Below, piece by piece: positions 53,145 to 63,700 of a DNA stretch of 64,000 bases. Source of the DNA: Saccharicrinis sp050589685 (GTDB lineage Bacteria > Bacteroidota > Bacteroidia > Bacteroidales > Marinilabiliaceae). How positions within the stretch are numbered: the stretch's first letter is position 1; each line of letters starts with the position of its first letter. The position numbers and the translations under genes were made by a program. The stretch lies in NCBI RefSeq assembly GCF_050589685.1, contig NZ_JBNGOS010000007.1, positions 1 to 64,000 of the forward strand. Direction: 5' to 3'. The notes under the pieces are model-generated. The model ran no database searches and was not told where the DNA came from. It saw only the letters and a program-made list of their open reading frames with translations.

Positions 53145-53178
53145 CAAATATATACTACCAGTACCAACTAGTTTGGTA
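53145..53178 (-). promoter_or_regulatory. Promoter and palindromic operator candidate of the TonB-linked barrel gene
   Basis: A -7 match TATATTTG on minus (53145-53152) is followed upstream by the perfect dyad TACCAA-CTAGT-TTGGTA (53162-53178) in the -33 region. A bound regulator would block the promoter. GntR- or LacI-type dimers use such sites, but the neighbouring regulator is AraC-type, so the partner is unknown. Confidence 0.5.
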
Positions 53179-53236
53179 AGATTTAACCCGGTTATGGTAG
53201 ATTTGTTCAAATATAATCGATAAGAAACTACTATTA

Positions 53237-53406
53237 AACCCGCAATATGCATTAGAAAATCTATTACACATTGAAATTGTTTCAAAACAAGACACTCCGC
53301 TGCTTCACTTCAACTCACCATAACGATGCTATGCCTCGTTTCAGTAAAGCCTTGTTTTATTGCACTATCAATGTTCACGACGAAGTTCTAATGCATAATC
53401 CGGGTT
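53237..53406. mobile_element. 170-bp hairpin MITE-like element, copy 2 (inverted)
   Basis: Reverse-complement counterpart of 36257-36426, also exactly 170 bases, with ends AACCCGCAATATGCATTAG and CTAATGCATAATCCGGGTT. Flanks on both sides contain TTAAA, a possible target duplication. It has no coding capacity and lies between the TonB-linked barrel gene and the AraC gene. Confidence 0.75.
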
Positions 53407-53450
53407 AAAAAAGAGCTATGAGCAAAGGACTGTCCATAATATACTTATTA

Positions 53451-53535
53451 ATCCCCCTCCCCATATTTCCGGTGCGGTGCTTACCGTCAGTCTCCGAACA
53501 CGTTCCCAGGGTTCACAACTGGGGAAGAGCAAGAA
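53451..53535. repeat. C-rich dispersed repeat
   Basis: ATCCCCCTCCCCA ... CCGGTGCGGTGCTTACC resembles the core of the 194-bp element (ATCCCCATCCCCA ... TGGTGCGGTACTTCC, 43311-43342). It is non-coding, directly beside MITE-like copy 2. Confidence 0.45.
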
Positions 53536-53566
53536 CCATTCACGTCAGGAGAAATCAATATAGAAG

Positions 53567-54379
53567 TTAATTTTTTATTTTGGCCCGAAACTCCCCTGGA
53601 GTCAGATTCGTTTTGCTTTTGAAGAATTTTACAAAGTGGGAAGGGTCAGAATAATTGAGGTGATAAGCAATCTCTGAAACCGAATTATTGGTATGTTTTA
53701 ACAAGCGCTTGCTTTCCTCAATAATATGCTCGTTGATCAACGAAGAGGCGGGACGTCCTGTTTCCTTTTTTACCACATTATTTAAAACCCGTTTGGTGAT
53801 CTGAAGCCTATCGGCATAAAAGGCCAATTTTTTCTCCGATACATAGAATTCTTCAATCAGATTTCTATAACGAGTTACAGTTTCATTAGCTATAGCAGTT
53901 TTTTTGTATTCGCCAGCTGGCAAATCCGCAATCTTCCATAGAATTATATTCAAATATGATTTTAGGATATTCAGATTCGGATTTTCTTCTAGATATTCCT
54001 CCATCAACATCTCAAACTCTCTTTGAAAACTTTGTTTTTTATTGATCAGGCTGTATTTGGTGGCAAACTGGGTAAACTTTAGCTTGATCTCAGGAAAATC
54101 ACTTAAAAACGCATCTTTGAAAATACACACAAAACCTTTTGGTATTTTCGAAAACTCCCAACAATGCACATGACCCGGAGACATACAGAATAGAAGAGGA
54201 GGTTCCACCGGGTAATTATCCTCATCAATTTGGTGTACACCTGCCCCATCCGTCAAGTAGATAATCTCAAAATAGCCATCATGTTTATGAGGAACTGTTG
54301 GTTTGATGACTTCCTTCATTCGACTTATCTTGAACTGTTTGTTGAGTTCAATCTTGCGATTTACTTTTATTTCCTTCAT
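53567..54379 (-). CDS. AraC-family transcriptional regulator
   Basis: A 270-residue protein: an N-terminal cupin-like sensor (VPHKHDGYFEIIYLTDGAGVHQIDEDNYPV) and a C-terminal AraC DNA-binding domain (RLQITKRVLNNVVKKETGRPASSLINEHII ... SVSEIAYHLNYSDPSHFVKFFKSKTNLTPGEFR). The start is taken at ATG 54379; a TTG at 54394 is less likely. It lies 93 bases downstream of the enolase-superfamily gene on the same strand, in line with the MFS transporter, so it may regulate sugar-acid use, or the TonB-linked barrel gene downstream of it. Confidence 0.9.
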   Translation of the reverse strand: MKEIKVNRKIELNKQFKISRMKEVIKPTVPHKHDGYFEIIYLTDGAGVHQIDEDNYPVEPPLLFCMSPGHVHCWEFSKIPKGFVCIFKDAFLSDFPEIKLKFTQFATKYSLINKKQSFQREFEMLMEEYLEENPNLNILKSYLNIILWKIADLPAGEYKKTAIANETVTRYRNLIEEFYVSEKKLAFYADRLQITKRVLNNVVKKETGRPASSLINEHIIEESKRLLKHTNNSVSEIAYHLNYSDPSHFVKFFKSKTNLTPGEFRAKIKN

Positions 54380-54471
54380 ACCGCAAAAATACAATATAAA
54401 GTACTGGCTTGCTTAATTAATATGCTCAAAAGAAGGGGTTGTATGAACTTTTTATGTGTCCTTGCTTATAT

Positions 54472-55629
54472 TTACCAATTCGTATATGAACCATCCCTCC
54501 TAACCAGCCTTGGTATTTCAATGGGTTTGAACTCCTGTTTGGCCGCAAGTTCCTCATTAAACTCTACTCCCAAACCTGGTTCTGTAGGTAAGGTATAACG
54601 TGCTCCCTCTAATTTGGGTTGAACAGGATAAAAGTTTCTGTCGTTGGTTCCCATATTTTCAGCTGGGGTATTAACCTCTTCTAGCCAGCTAAAATTTGGG
54701 CTGGCAGCAGCTATGTGTATGGTTGCGGCAGTGCAGATTGGGCCAATAGGGTTATGCGGCATCAAATCGATATAATGCGCTTCAGCCATTGCCGACACTT
54801 TCATAGCTTCCGTAATGCCTCCTACATTGCAAACATCAATACGGGCGAATTGGGTTATGTTTCGTTCAATGTATGGCAAGAACTGCCATTTGCTGGCAAA
54901 CTCTTCACCCAAAGCAAATGGCACATCTATCATCTTACGTAAACTTTCGTAAGCTTCCGGTGATTCATCCCTGATGGGTTCTTCGATAAAGTCGATGGTT
55001 CCCCTAGGCATGCGTTGCATAAAGGAGTAAGTTTCCGCTGCAGTGAGTCGGTGATGATAATCTATTCCAAGGGTAATTTCCGGCCCTACTTCTTTTCTCA
55101 GCCTAGTAACCCAATCCGCCAATAAAGTGATGGATTCTCTAGGTTCGAAATGATTAGAACTGCTCGCTTCAAACTCTGCCGGAGCCAAACGCAACATATT
55201 CCACCCTTCCTTTACCAGAATCCTGGCTTTCTCCATCATATCTTCCAAAGTCCTGAAGCGTAATGAGGCAAAGCAGTCCACATAATCACGTTGTTTACCT
55301 CCCAATAATTCGTAAACCGGAACATTAAGTGCTTTTCCTTTGATATCGTACAAGGCAATATCAATCGCCGAGATGGCGGCTGTCAATACCCTTCCCCCTT
55401 CAAAGTACTGCCCCCGATATAAATCCTGCCAAATGACGCCAATATTCATAGGATTTTTTCCCACTACCAACTGCTTAAAATGTTTTATGGCACCAACAAC
55501 GGCCAGTTCCCTGCCCGACAGACCTGATGCACCCCAACCATAAATACCACTATCTGTTTCTACTTTTATTATCAATTGGCTTCCGGAACCAATATTGGTC
55601 GGATAGCATATTACATCGGTTATTTTCAT
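54472..55629 (-). CDS. Mandelate racemase/muconate lactonizing-type sugar-acid dehydratase
   Basis: A 385-residue enolase-superfamily enzyme. Metal ligands and catalytic residues: D190 and H192 in GIDYHH, E216/E217 in FIEEP, E242/E243 in LGEEF, and H292 in MPHNPIGP, a layout like D-galactonate dehydratase (DgoD) and its relatives. This group dehydrates acid sugars such as galactonate, gluconate or mannonate. The exact substrate is not readable. The adjacent MFS transporter of the sugar-acid (ACS) type supports uptake and dehydration of one acid sugar. Downstream steps (KDGal kinase, aldolase) are not in this window. Confidence 0.9.
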   Translation of the reverse strand: MKITDVICYPTNIGSGSQLIIKVETDSGIYGWGASGLSGRELAVVGAIKHFKQLVVGKNPMNIGVIWQDLYRGQYFEGGRVLTAAISAIDIALYDIKGKALNVPVYELLGGKQRDYVDCFASLRFRTLEDMMEKARILVKEGWNMLRLAPAEFEASSSNHFEPRESITLLADWVTRLRKEVGPEITLGIDYHHRLTAAETYSFMQRMPRGTIDFIEEPIRDESPEAYESLRKMIDVPFALGEEFASKWQFLPYIERNITQFARIDVCNVGGITEAMKVSAMAEAHYIDLMPHNPIGPICTAATIHIAAASPNFSWLEEVNTPAENMGTNDRNFYPVQPKLEGARYTLPTEPGLGVEFNEELAAKQEFKPIEIPRLVRRDGSYTNW

Positions 55630-55698
55630 ATTCTTTAGATTTTGAGATAAGAGACTATTGGACTATATTATGATATGCGAATCAAGGTTTGAAATTAT

Positions 55699-55915
55699 AG
55701 TTCAACCCCTTCAGGGTTGTGATTTGCAATGATTATACCCCCTGGACTGCACCCAAGGTTATTGTAGCTTTACCCTTTTGGGATAAATTTGAAGCTTATA
55801 ACAAGTATAATTGTCATGTAAATAAATCCCGGAGGGATTAAATATGAATAACCACGGGTGTATACCGTGGACATTTAAGCCATAAATACAGGAACCCTGA
55901 AAGGGTTCAACTCTT
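55699..55915. repeat. Cluster of short hairpins, copy A
   Basis: The 357-base gap between the MFS and dehydratase genes holds several short palindromes in a row: CAACCCCTTCAGGGTTG, ATCCCGGAGGGAT, CCACGGGTGTATACCGTGG and GAACCCTGAAAGGGTTC. The same order of units recurs in the same direction at 57450-57692. No coding sequence. It is of the Bacteroidota type of dispersed hairpin repeats; the function is unknown. Confidence 0.6.
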
Positions 55916-55986
55916 GATTTGCATAAAATATAATTAACTGGACTTGTATCAAGTGGTAATTTCATTGTCAAACTGGTAAATTGAGC

Positions 55987-57288
55987 TTAATTATTAATTT
56001 CTATCCTCTTAACTTTTCCTACAATAAATAAATATGAAAAGAAACCTATAAAGGTCAAAGCTCCAATCATGTATAATGCTGGACTAAAATCTCCATCTTT
56101 CACTAATATTCCAATTACTATCGGGATAATTACTCCAGACAAGCCTCCGATCAGATTAAAGACTCCGCCAACCAATCCGATCAGATGTTTGGGTGCCATT
56201 AACGAAATAAAAACCCAACCAATAGATGCCAGCCCGTTACCAAAAAATGCAATGGTTAAAAACGTGATGATAAAAGTGGTATTATCCGTAAAATTGGCTC
56301 CAATAATAGCTACTGCCAGCAACATGCCTGTCAATACCGGAACCTTGCGGGAAATCTCGTTTGAATAGCCTTTCTTCACCAAGAAATCCGACACAAAACC
56401 CGACAGTAAAACACCTGCAAATGCGGCTAAAAATGGAAATGAAGCCAGAAAGCCAGATTTTAAGAAATCAAGTCCACGATACTCAACCAAATAGGTTGGA
56501 AACCAGGTAAGAAAAAAGATGGTTACTGCCCCAAGACAAAACTGACCGATATAAACGCCCCAAAGTTTGCGATATTTAAAAGCTTCCGCTAAATCGGACC
56601 AACTAAACTTTGACTCTTCTTTTTTCTCTTCCGCTTTATCTATTAGTCCCCCACCTTCTTTAATCAAATTAAATTCAGCTTTGCTTAAAGATGTATGATT
56701 TTGTGGATCGCGGTAAAACAAATACCAAATTACAGCCCAGGCAATTCCTATGATTCCCGAAACAATAAACAAACCTCTCCATCCCATAATATTTTGAATG
56801 GCCGTTAATACAGGGAATAGAAAAGCCAATCCAATAAACTGTCCCGAAGTGTAAATGGCTATGGCGGATGCTCTTTCGTTTTCGGGAAACCACCTGGTAA
56901 CAATGGAATTATTGCAAGGGTAAGAAGGAGCCTCAAACACGCCAATGCTAGCACGTAAACCAATTAGCGCAATAAACGAATTTACAAAACCATGAATCAA
57001 AGTAGCCACTGACCAAAGAAACAACATGAAACTATAAAGCACCCTTGGTTTAATTTTATCTACTATTATTCCACCAGGAATCTGCAATGCCACATAAGTC
57101 CATGCAAAAGCTGAAAAAATAAAGCCCATCTGAACAGAATCAAAACCAAGAGACTCGCTCATGGCTGATGCGGCCACGGAGATATTGGTGCGGTCAAGGT
57201 AATTGATAACCACAGTTCCAAAAATCAGGGCTAAAATATTATATCGTTTTCGGGAGGTCCTTCTTTTACTATAGATGTTCATAAACAT
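55987..57288 (-). CDS. MFS sugar-acid transporter (anion:cation symporter type)
   Basis: A 433-residue protein with 12 predicted membrane helices. The conserved start YNILALIFGTVVINYLDRTNISVAA and RASIGVFEAPSYPCNNSIVTRWFPENERASA are typical of the ACS family (galactonate, glucarate, hexuronate symporters such as DgoT/ExuT). It is likely proton-coupled import of an acid sugar for the dehydratase encoded next in the same direction, 357 bases downstream. The gene lies between two copies of a hairpin-cluster repeat, so it may have moved as a unit. Two start ATGs (57288, 57282) are close together. Confidence 0.93.
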   Translation of the reverse strand: MFMNIYSKRRTSRKRYNILALIFGTVVINYLDRTNISVAASAMSESLGFDSVQMGFIFSAFAWTYVALQIPGGIIVDKIKPRVLYSFMLFLWSVATLIHGFVNSFIALIGLRASIGVFEAPSYPCNNSIVTRWFPENERASAIAIYTSGQFIGLAFLFPVLTAIQNIMGWRGLFIVSGIIGIAWAVIWYLFYRDPQNHTSLSKAEFNLIKEGGGLIDKAEEKKEESKFSWSDLAEAFKYRKLWGVYIGQFCLGAVTIFFLTWFPTYLVEYRGLDFLKSGFLASFPFLAAFAGVLLSGFVSDFLVKKGYSNEISRKVPVLTGMLLAVAIIGANFTDNTTFIITFLTIAFFGNGLASIGWVFISLMAPKHLIGLVGGVFNLIGGLSGVIIPIVIGILVKDGDFSPALYMIGALTFIGFFSYLFIVGKVKRIEINN

Positions 57289-57449
57289 ATAGGTTTAAAC
57301 TCAGTTTTATCAAGTTTAAATATATGGATTTAGAAAACGAAATATGGTATATATTAATCCGAAAATGATGGGTAAATAAAAGATGGAGGGTTTTAATTGA
57401 TATTCCCTCCATCTCATGGTTAAAATTACGAATCTCATCCTAATAAAAA

Positions 57450-57692
57450 TTCAACCCCTTGGGGGGTGCGGTTCTTATTGTAATTTCCTTTGGGTTTTCT
57501 CCTAGGGTAATTCAAATTTTACCACTCCTTGGTTAAATTTAGATGAATTAAGAATCAGTTATAATATTTAGTCTTAGTCCAAATTATAATTTATTACATC
57601 CGTAACCATTTATATAAACCCCATTCGGGGTTTAACATGATTAACCACGGGTGCCTTGTCCGGTGACAGACGGGAAACCCGTGGGTTCAACC
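57450..57692. repeat. Cluster of short hairpins, copy B
   Basis: The 421-base gap before the giant T9SS gene repeats the units of 55699-55915 in the same direction: CAACCCCTTGGGGGG, AAACCCCATTCGGGGTTT, and CCACGGGTGCC with ACGGGAAACCCGTGG. Units are diverged. No gene is seen. Confidence 0.6.
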
Positions 57693-57709
57693 TTTATTGA
57701 AAAATTACT

Positions 57710-60700
57710 TTACGGCGCTATCACCACTTTCTTAGTGAGAACAATATCATCAATAAACACAAGAACACTATACATACCCTGTGATAAATGACTCAAGTCA
57801 AGTTCTACAGGAATTCCTTCAACAGGTCCACTTAAATAAACCGAACGCCCACTCATATCAAACACCTGAATTCGTTTAGCATTTCCAAGATCACCAGAAA
57901 GATAAACAGTACCCTTGGATGGATTCGGGAACACTTGAATTGAGAATTCATGTAATTGCGCCTTGGCATTTGTCGGAATACTTACAACCACATCCACCTT
58001 ATCTGTTCTTACTACTTTACCATCGTTAACTGAAAGTATGAAAGTATAGGTATCATTACTCAAGGCTCCTGGCACAGTAAATTCAGGGCTTACCAATGAG
58101 GAATCGTTCAACTGGATTCCATCCGGTGCATACCAGCGGTATGTCAACGGATCGTTATCAGGATCCATTGAACCTGAACCATCCAGTTGATACGCACCTG
58201 CAGCAGTGATTAACAAATCAACGCCTGCATCGGCCATTGGCTCCCGGTTGGTAGTTTCCAATCGCCATGTAGCCTCAACTACTTTGGCACCTCCTATTCC
58301 ACTGGTTTGCTTATGTAAACCTCTTATATCCACGGCTATCATATAATTTCCGGATTCAATCGGAAGCAGGTTCAAACCACTCACGCTAAAGATAGAATCA
58401 GAAACTTGACCGATAGCGATTCCGGGTAAACTCAACGGTACGTTGTTATATAAAATATCAATTACATCCGTACTGATAGAATTTTCCAGGATATTTCTGG
58501 AGAACACAATGTTTATAGGATCGGGATGTGCTTCTGCGGCTTTAGTTGGTACGCCTACCACAACAGCTGTTAAAGGAGCCTCATCCACAAATACCGGAAT
58601 AGATACGATACTCGGATCTCCCGTGTCATTAACGCTATGGGCCTCAATCTCCATATGCCCTCCGGTAGGAACGGTAAACGGAATAGTGAGCTCACCCGTT
58701 GTTGCATTAAGCACAACAGCTAACTGGGTGCGCAAGCCATTATCGTTCAAATAAATCTCAACATCATTTCCATCCTCAGGAACATTCATCACAGCGGAAA
58801 GTTCTTTGGTTGAGGTAACGCCATCAGAATCAGAGATTCCCAAATCGGGTACAATACGCAAATTCTCTACCGGAGCCGGAAGATCACGATTCACAGTCCA
58901 TTCGAACTCATAAGCTTCAACACCCGTCAACCCTGCACTATCAGTGACCTCTTCAACATGAATAATCAAAGTGTAATCACCTTCATAATAGGTCAACAAC
59001 CTAAATTCAGATATCAGATATTTACTTGGATTCAGTTCATCCAAATGCAATTGCGATAATGGTTGCTGCAGGCCATCTTTCCAAAGTTCAACCTGTTCGA
59101 GACTGAAATTGGTGACACCTTCGCTAAACAATACCTCAAAGTTGCTATAATGTTGCCAATCAAATCCTTTAGAAGGATCCGGTCTCACTTCAACTATGGC
59201 AGGCAACGTTGTATCTACCTCCCATTGAACTGTTTGCTCAATCAACCCGGCAGTTCCTGCCAAACTCACAATACCCGTTAAATCAACCATCAACTTAATA
59301 TCTCCATCTTCCGTCATATAATCGGCCAACCCGGACAAGGTGAACAAAGTATCTCCACTAACATGAGCCACCGCCAGGTTACCCTCAACCACAACACCAT
59401 TATTGGTTAAACTGAAGCGATCTGGAATTACCGTTGCAATATCCACCGGAAGATTAAACTCAATATCGAGTTTATTGAATGGAGGACCAGATAAGGTTTC
59501 CGGCAATCCTATAAATTGCACGATAGCAGGAGCTCCCAGGAACTGTGTCCACGAAGCATTTTTACCGGCATCTCCGCTAACACCGTTTTGATCATAAATC
59601 TCGTTGACCTGAACGGTCAACACATAATATCCATCGCCAGTTGTTAATGAAGTAAGATCAATCTCAAAACGATAAGGGTCGAGCTGTGTAACACTTACAG
59701 ACGCATCCATAATATCATTACCTCCTTGAAGCCTCAACGTCAAGTCTTCGTAATTAAACGTTGAACCATCCATCGGTTTGCTGAACGTAACAATGGCTGA
59801 AGGAACCTGCTCGGTTACCATGGATGTTGGCAAGCCGGTAATGGACACAATTCTGGGCACACCGCCTACCTTCACCTTCCACGTAATAATATATTCCTCA
59901 GTTTCCATAGATGGAATATTATCTACAAAATGAAGTTTATTTTCGTAGACCGGCTCTTTACCATCCGGCAAGGTAACATGGGTCAGCCACATATTATTCA
60001 ACGGAATTTCCTGACCATCGCTTACCCGTACAATACTTTCAATGGTGAAAGCACCATTGCCCGGATCATTGATCTTCAAATAATTCCATCCAATATGCTC
60101 AGGTGAAACATACAGTCTCGATGTACCGGTTGTTGGCAGACCCGTGCTTACTGCGTTTCGGGCTTCTTCCACATCTAGCACAACTTGTCCTTGCGAGATA
60201 TAAATGGCATCGGGCACTTCATGTGAATCCTGCACCTCGTTCACCAGGAAGTCGTTGATTCCATCATCCTGAGCTCCATATACGCTAATGCTCTTGATCA
60301 ACTCATGCAATTCGGCACCACTTACCAAACTAAGCTCAGGATTTCCACGGCTGTCTAAATGGGTCAGATGGGCTTCGTAATTGATAAAGTGACCTAACAA
60401 GTCCGATGTGAACCACCATTGTCCGATCTTCGTAGACATAGGACCAATATTACCAAACGGTATATCAATCAAACCAAGCTGAGCCGGTTGTCCCTGAAGG
60501 TTTGAACCAATCAACTCAAAATGAATGGCCAAACCTTTTTCATTATCAATAATCTCTGGTTGTGAGGATTCCACATTCACGTTTCTTGCCTCACCGAAAC
60601 CATTATTTTCGATCATCAATGCCAGTTCGGCAGGAACAATAGGCTCAACAATACCCTCAGTCAACGCATCATCGCCCAGTATATCTCGCTGCATAAAGTA

Positions 60701-63700
60701 ATGCAAGGTAAGATCCGGAGATGGATGTACATCCAAGGTAACCGGGAACAAAGGTTTGGTAACCGTTGTGCCTGTAAATGGATCCAAGTACGAGAAGCTT
60801 CCTCCGAAAGAATAACTCTTCGGCACTGTTGGAGCTGCACCCCTTTCTGGTATAAACAAGATGGTAGCACTACCTTTTTGACCAGCCCCAAGCACACCTG
60901 TTCCATCAATACCGGTCAGGATATCCAAGGCTTTTGTTTCAATCTCAAACAGGTCATTGCTCAACCTTCCGTTTTCGTCTTTAATTTCCAAATCGAGCGA
61001 AACCTCTTGCATATCGGTAGTCTCATTTCCGTTGAAAATAGTCAACGTACCCTCAAATGCCTCACGGGTCATCGTCAATCGTTGAGAGATCTTGATGGTT
61101 ACCGAAGCGCATACACTACCCCGTTTCTCATCAATCTGTTCTTCGATGGTCACCATGCTTTCGTCATACATATCATCGATGGTAGCAAAACCTCTGCCAT
61201 CGGCATAATCAATCACGGTTTGCACATCGGCATAAGCCTGATTTAATACCGCTTGATCAACAATGTCGGGATATTCGCCATTAGGAGAAGTCACCCCTGC
61301 ATTCCAAGCTGCAACCGTAGTATTCCATCTGGCTACAAAAACATCAATTTCTTCAGGTGTGATATCTGCTCCATCCATAACATCCTTAATCGTCTGAACC
61401 GCACCTACAGGTATCACAATTTCGCTGTTCAGATAAGGCTCAACGGCGTCAGCAAAGTCACGAATGCTTTCCTTGCTCTTCCAATCCAAAGTTCCGAAAT
61501 ACATGTCCAGATAACTGAACGTGGCATCAATCTGGAACTGAATATACTGCAAGTCGTTTGCTGCCTGTTTAATGATTGGTGGTATTGTACCCGCCTGTAC
61601 ACTCTTCAACGGATAAGCAATACTACCGAAACCACCAGGAGGTCCTCCACCAAACGAGCCGTAACAAGTGATTAAGGCATCCAGTATAGCCAAAGGACAG
61701 CCGATAGGTGTAAATCCTAAACCACACATCACGACATCCTTCAACGAGATACCATCGGCAAATGAATATCCACAAGCAAATGCATTTCCATATGGTCCTA
61801 AACAACCTATCGCATTAACTGCCAATGCTTCAATACATTCATCGCAACTGGTTGTTGGAGATGAAATTGCAGGTGTATAATCAGACGATGTATAGTCACC
61901 GCCTCCACCACCGCGAGAAGGACCATAACCTCCGCCGCCGGGACCCCAGCCCCAGCCGCCGCCAGGACCGCCATCTCCAGAACATACTCTTCCTGTATAA
62001 CTAAACAAAGCGTTACCTTGTTGCCAACGTCCATTGTCACCACAAATCCACTCATACACAACTACCACATAGTCGGTACAGTTTCCTCCAGCCTGAGCAG
62101 CAGCACCAGATTTAAGAGAAGCATCTTTTCGCTTCATGATAACAGGCACCTGAATGGCCTGTTGGGCCAAAAGATCCATAGTGGTATAGTTGGTAATAAA
62201 TTCATATTCGGGATCGGTAGGCAAAGTCAATTCAACATCATTGGCCGTAATCAATCCTTTGTTTGTTAAGGTAACCGGGAAGGTGTATGTTTCGTCACCA
62301 ATTAAAGCCGGCATTACCTTAGGCATCTCGATAGTCACCACAGGCACTGGCACATTGGTTTCGAATTCCATGATCAGATCTATCTGGTATTCATCCTCAA
62401 TCTCGGTAGGTATTACTTCCCAGGTATATGTTATCGCCTGGAAGCTTAAGAAGACGCTTTGTTTATTGGTTCTCCCCGGATCAATCAAAATAATATTCTG
62501 ATAACCTTCATGTTTATCGGCTTCGACATACAAGCGATAGGATCCTTCAGGGATATCGTTCACTGTAAACAAGCCATCCGTATCGGTAAATCCTTCCGCA
62601 ATTATTTTTCCGGTAAACGGATGACGGACAACAACCCGCGCATTCTCCACATGCGGAGCCTCATCCGTATAGTAGGTATATTCGTCGATTACATCTACCA
62701 CCAGGATTCCTGTTTCTTCGGATACAGCTTCAATCCTGTACGGAATGCTCAAATTGTTTCCATTATCAATATTAACCGCAATTCTTCCCGAAATAGGCGT
62801 ATTCAGCGGAATATCATTGCCTGGCGACAATTGCAGCGTAACCGAAGCAGTATCACCCGACAGAATGGTAGGTAGAGTATCAGGTGTGATCAATGTCATC
62901 CATTCAAATTCAGGAATGTCAATGGCTACTTCTCCTGTTTCACCCGCACCATCGTTGTAAATCAAAATTTCGTACAAACGGGATACTCCTTTGGTCATGG
63001 TAGTGTTAATACTGGCAGGCAAAGCCTTGATATGTCCGGCTTGTGCCTGACAATAATAGTAGAGTATAAAGTTGTGCTCTACGCCTTCGTCGCTACTTAC
63101 CTTAACCGGAATCTTAATATAATCATTACCTTCGGTCAGCACGCTTCCCACTATGTTATAGTTAAATTGGGCGGAATTTGAACCGGGCAACACATCAATG
63201 GTATCAATTTCCAATTCAAAACCTTCTGGTACATCCTGAGGGGTAAAAATCACATTTGTCAGATCTACATTGCTGAGGTTTTGCATGGTGAGCGTACCCG
63301 GGTTATCAACATTCAATAGGATATCCCATATTAGGTACCTGACACCAAGGCGCTTCATACCCAAAATATCGAATTCATCCTGCACATCAGAAAGCCCATG
63401 TCCTGGATAACAAGCACCAACAATATAGTGACCCGATGTTCCTGCCAATGGTTCAAAAACAGTGGTAAAATTACCCGACGCGTCGGTAGTTACTTCGATC
63501 ACTTCCCTGATTCCATTGGCAATCAGATAAACATCCAGAGCAGAATTTGGCTTTGGATTACCACCAACTGTAGTTGCCGAGCCAGTAATCGTGACAGGTT
63601 GAGCCGTCACAAACTGTTCCTCAGCAACACTGGCTGTTCCATTATAGCTCGGTACCAATTCAATTTCAACAGGATTTGACTCGTTATTGATATAAACCAA

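Noticed and set aside
53567..57288. Polysaccharide utilization locus
   Set aside because: No SusC/SusD pair and no glycoside hydrolase; only a sugar-acid dehydratase, an MFS transporter and a regulator.
55699..57692. CRISPR-like or rRNA-like structure in the hairpin clusters
   Set aside because: Units are diverse palindromes with no equal spacers and no cas genes nearby.
60701..61246. Open frame of 181 codons on the plus strand
   Set aside because: It is antisense to the giant T9SS gene and has low-complexity composition without motifs.
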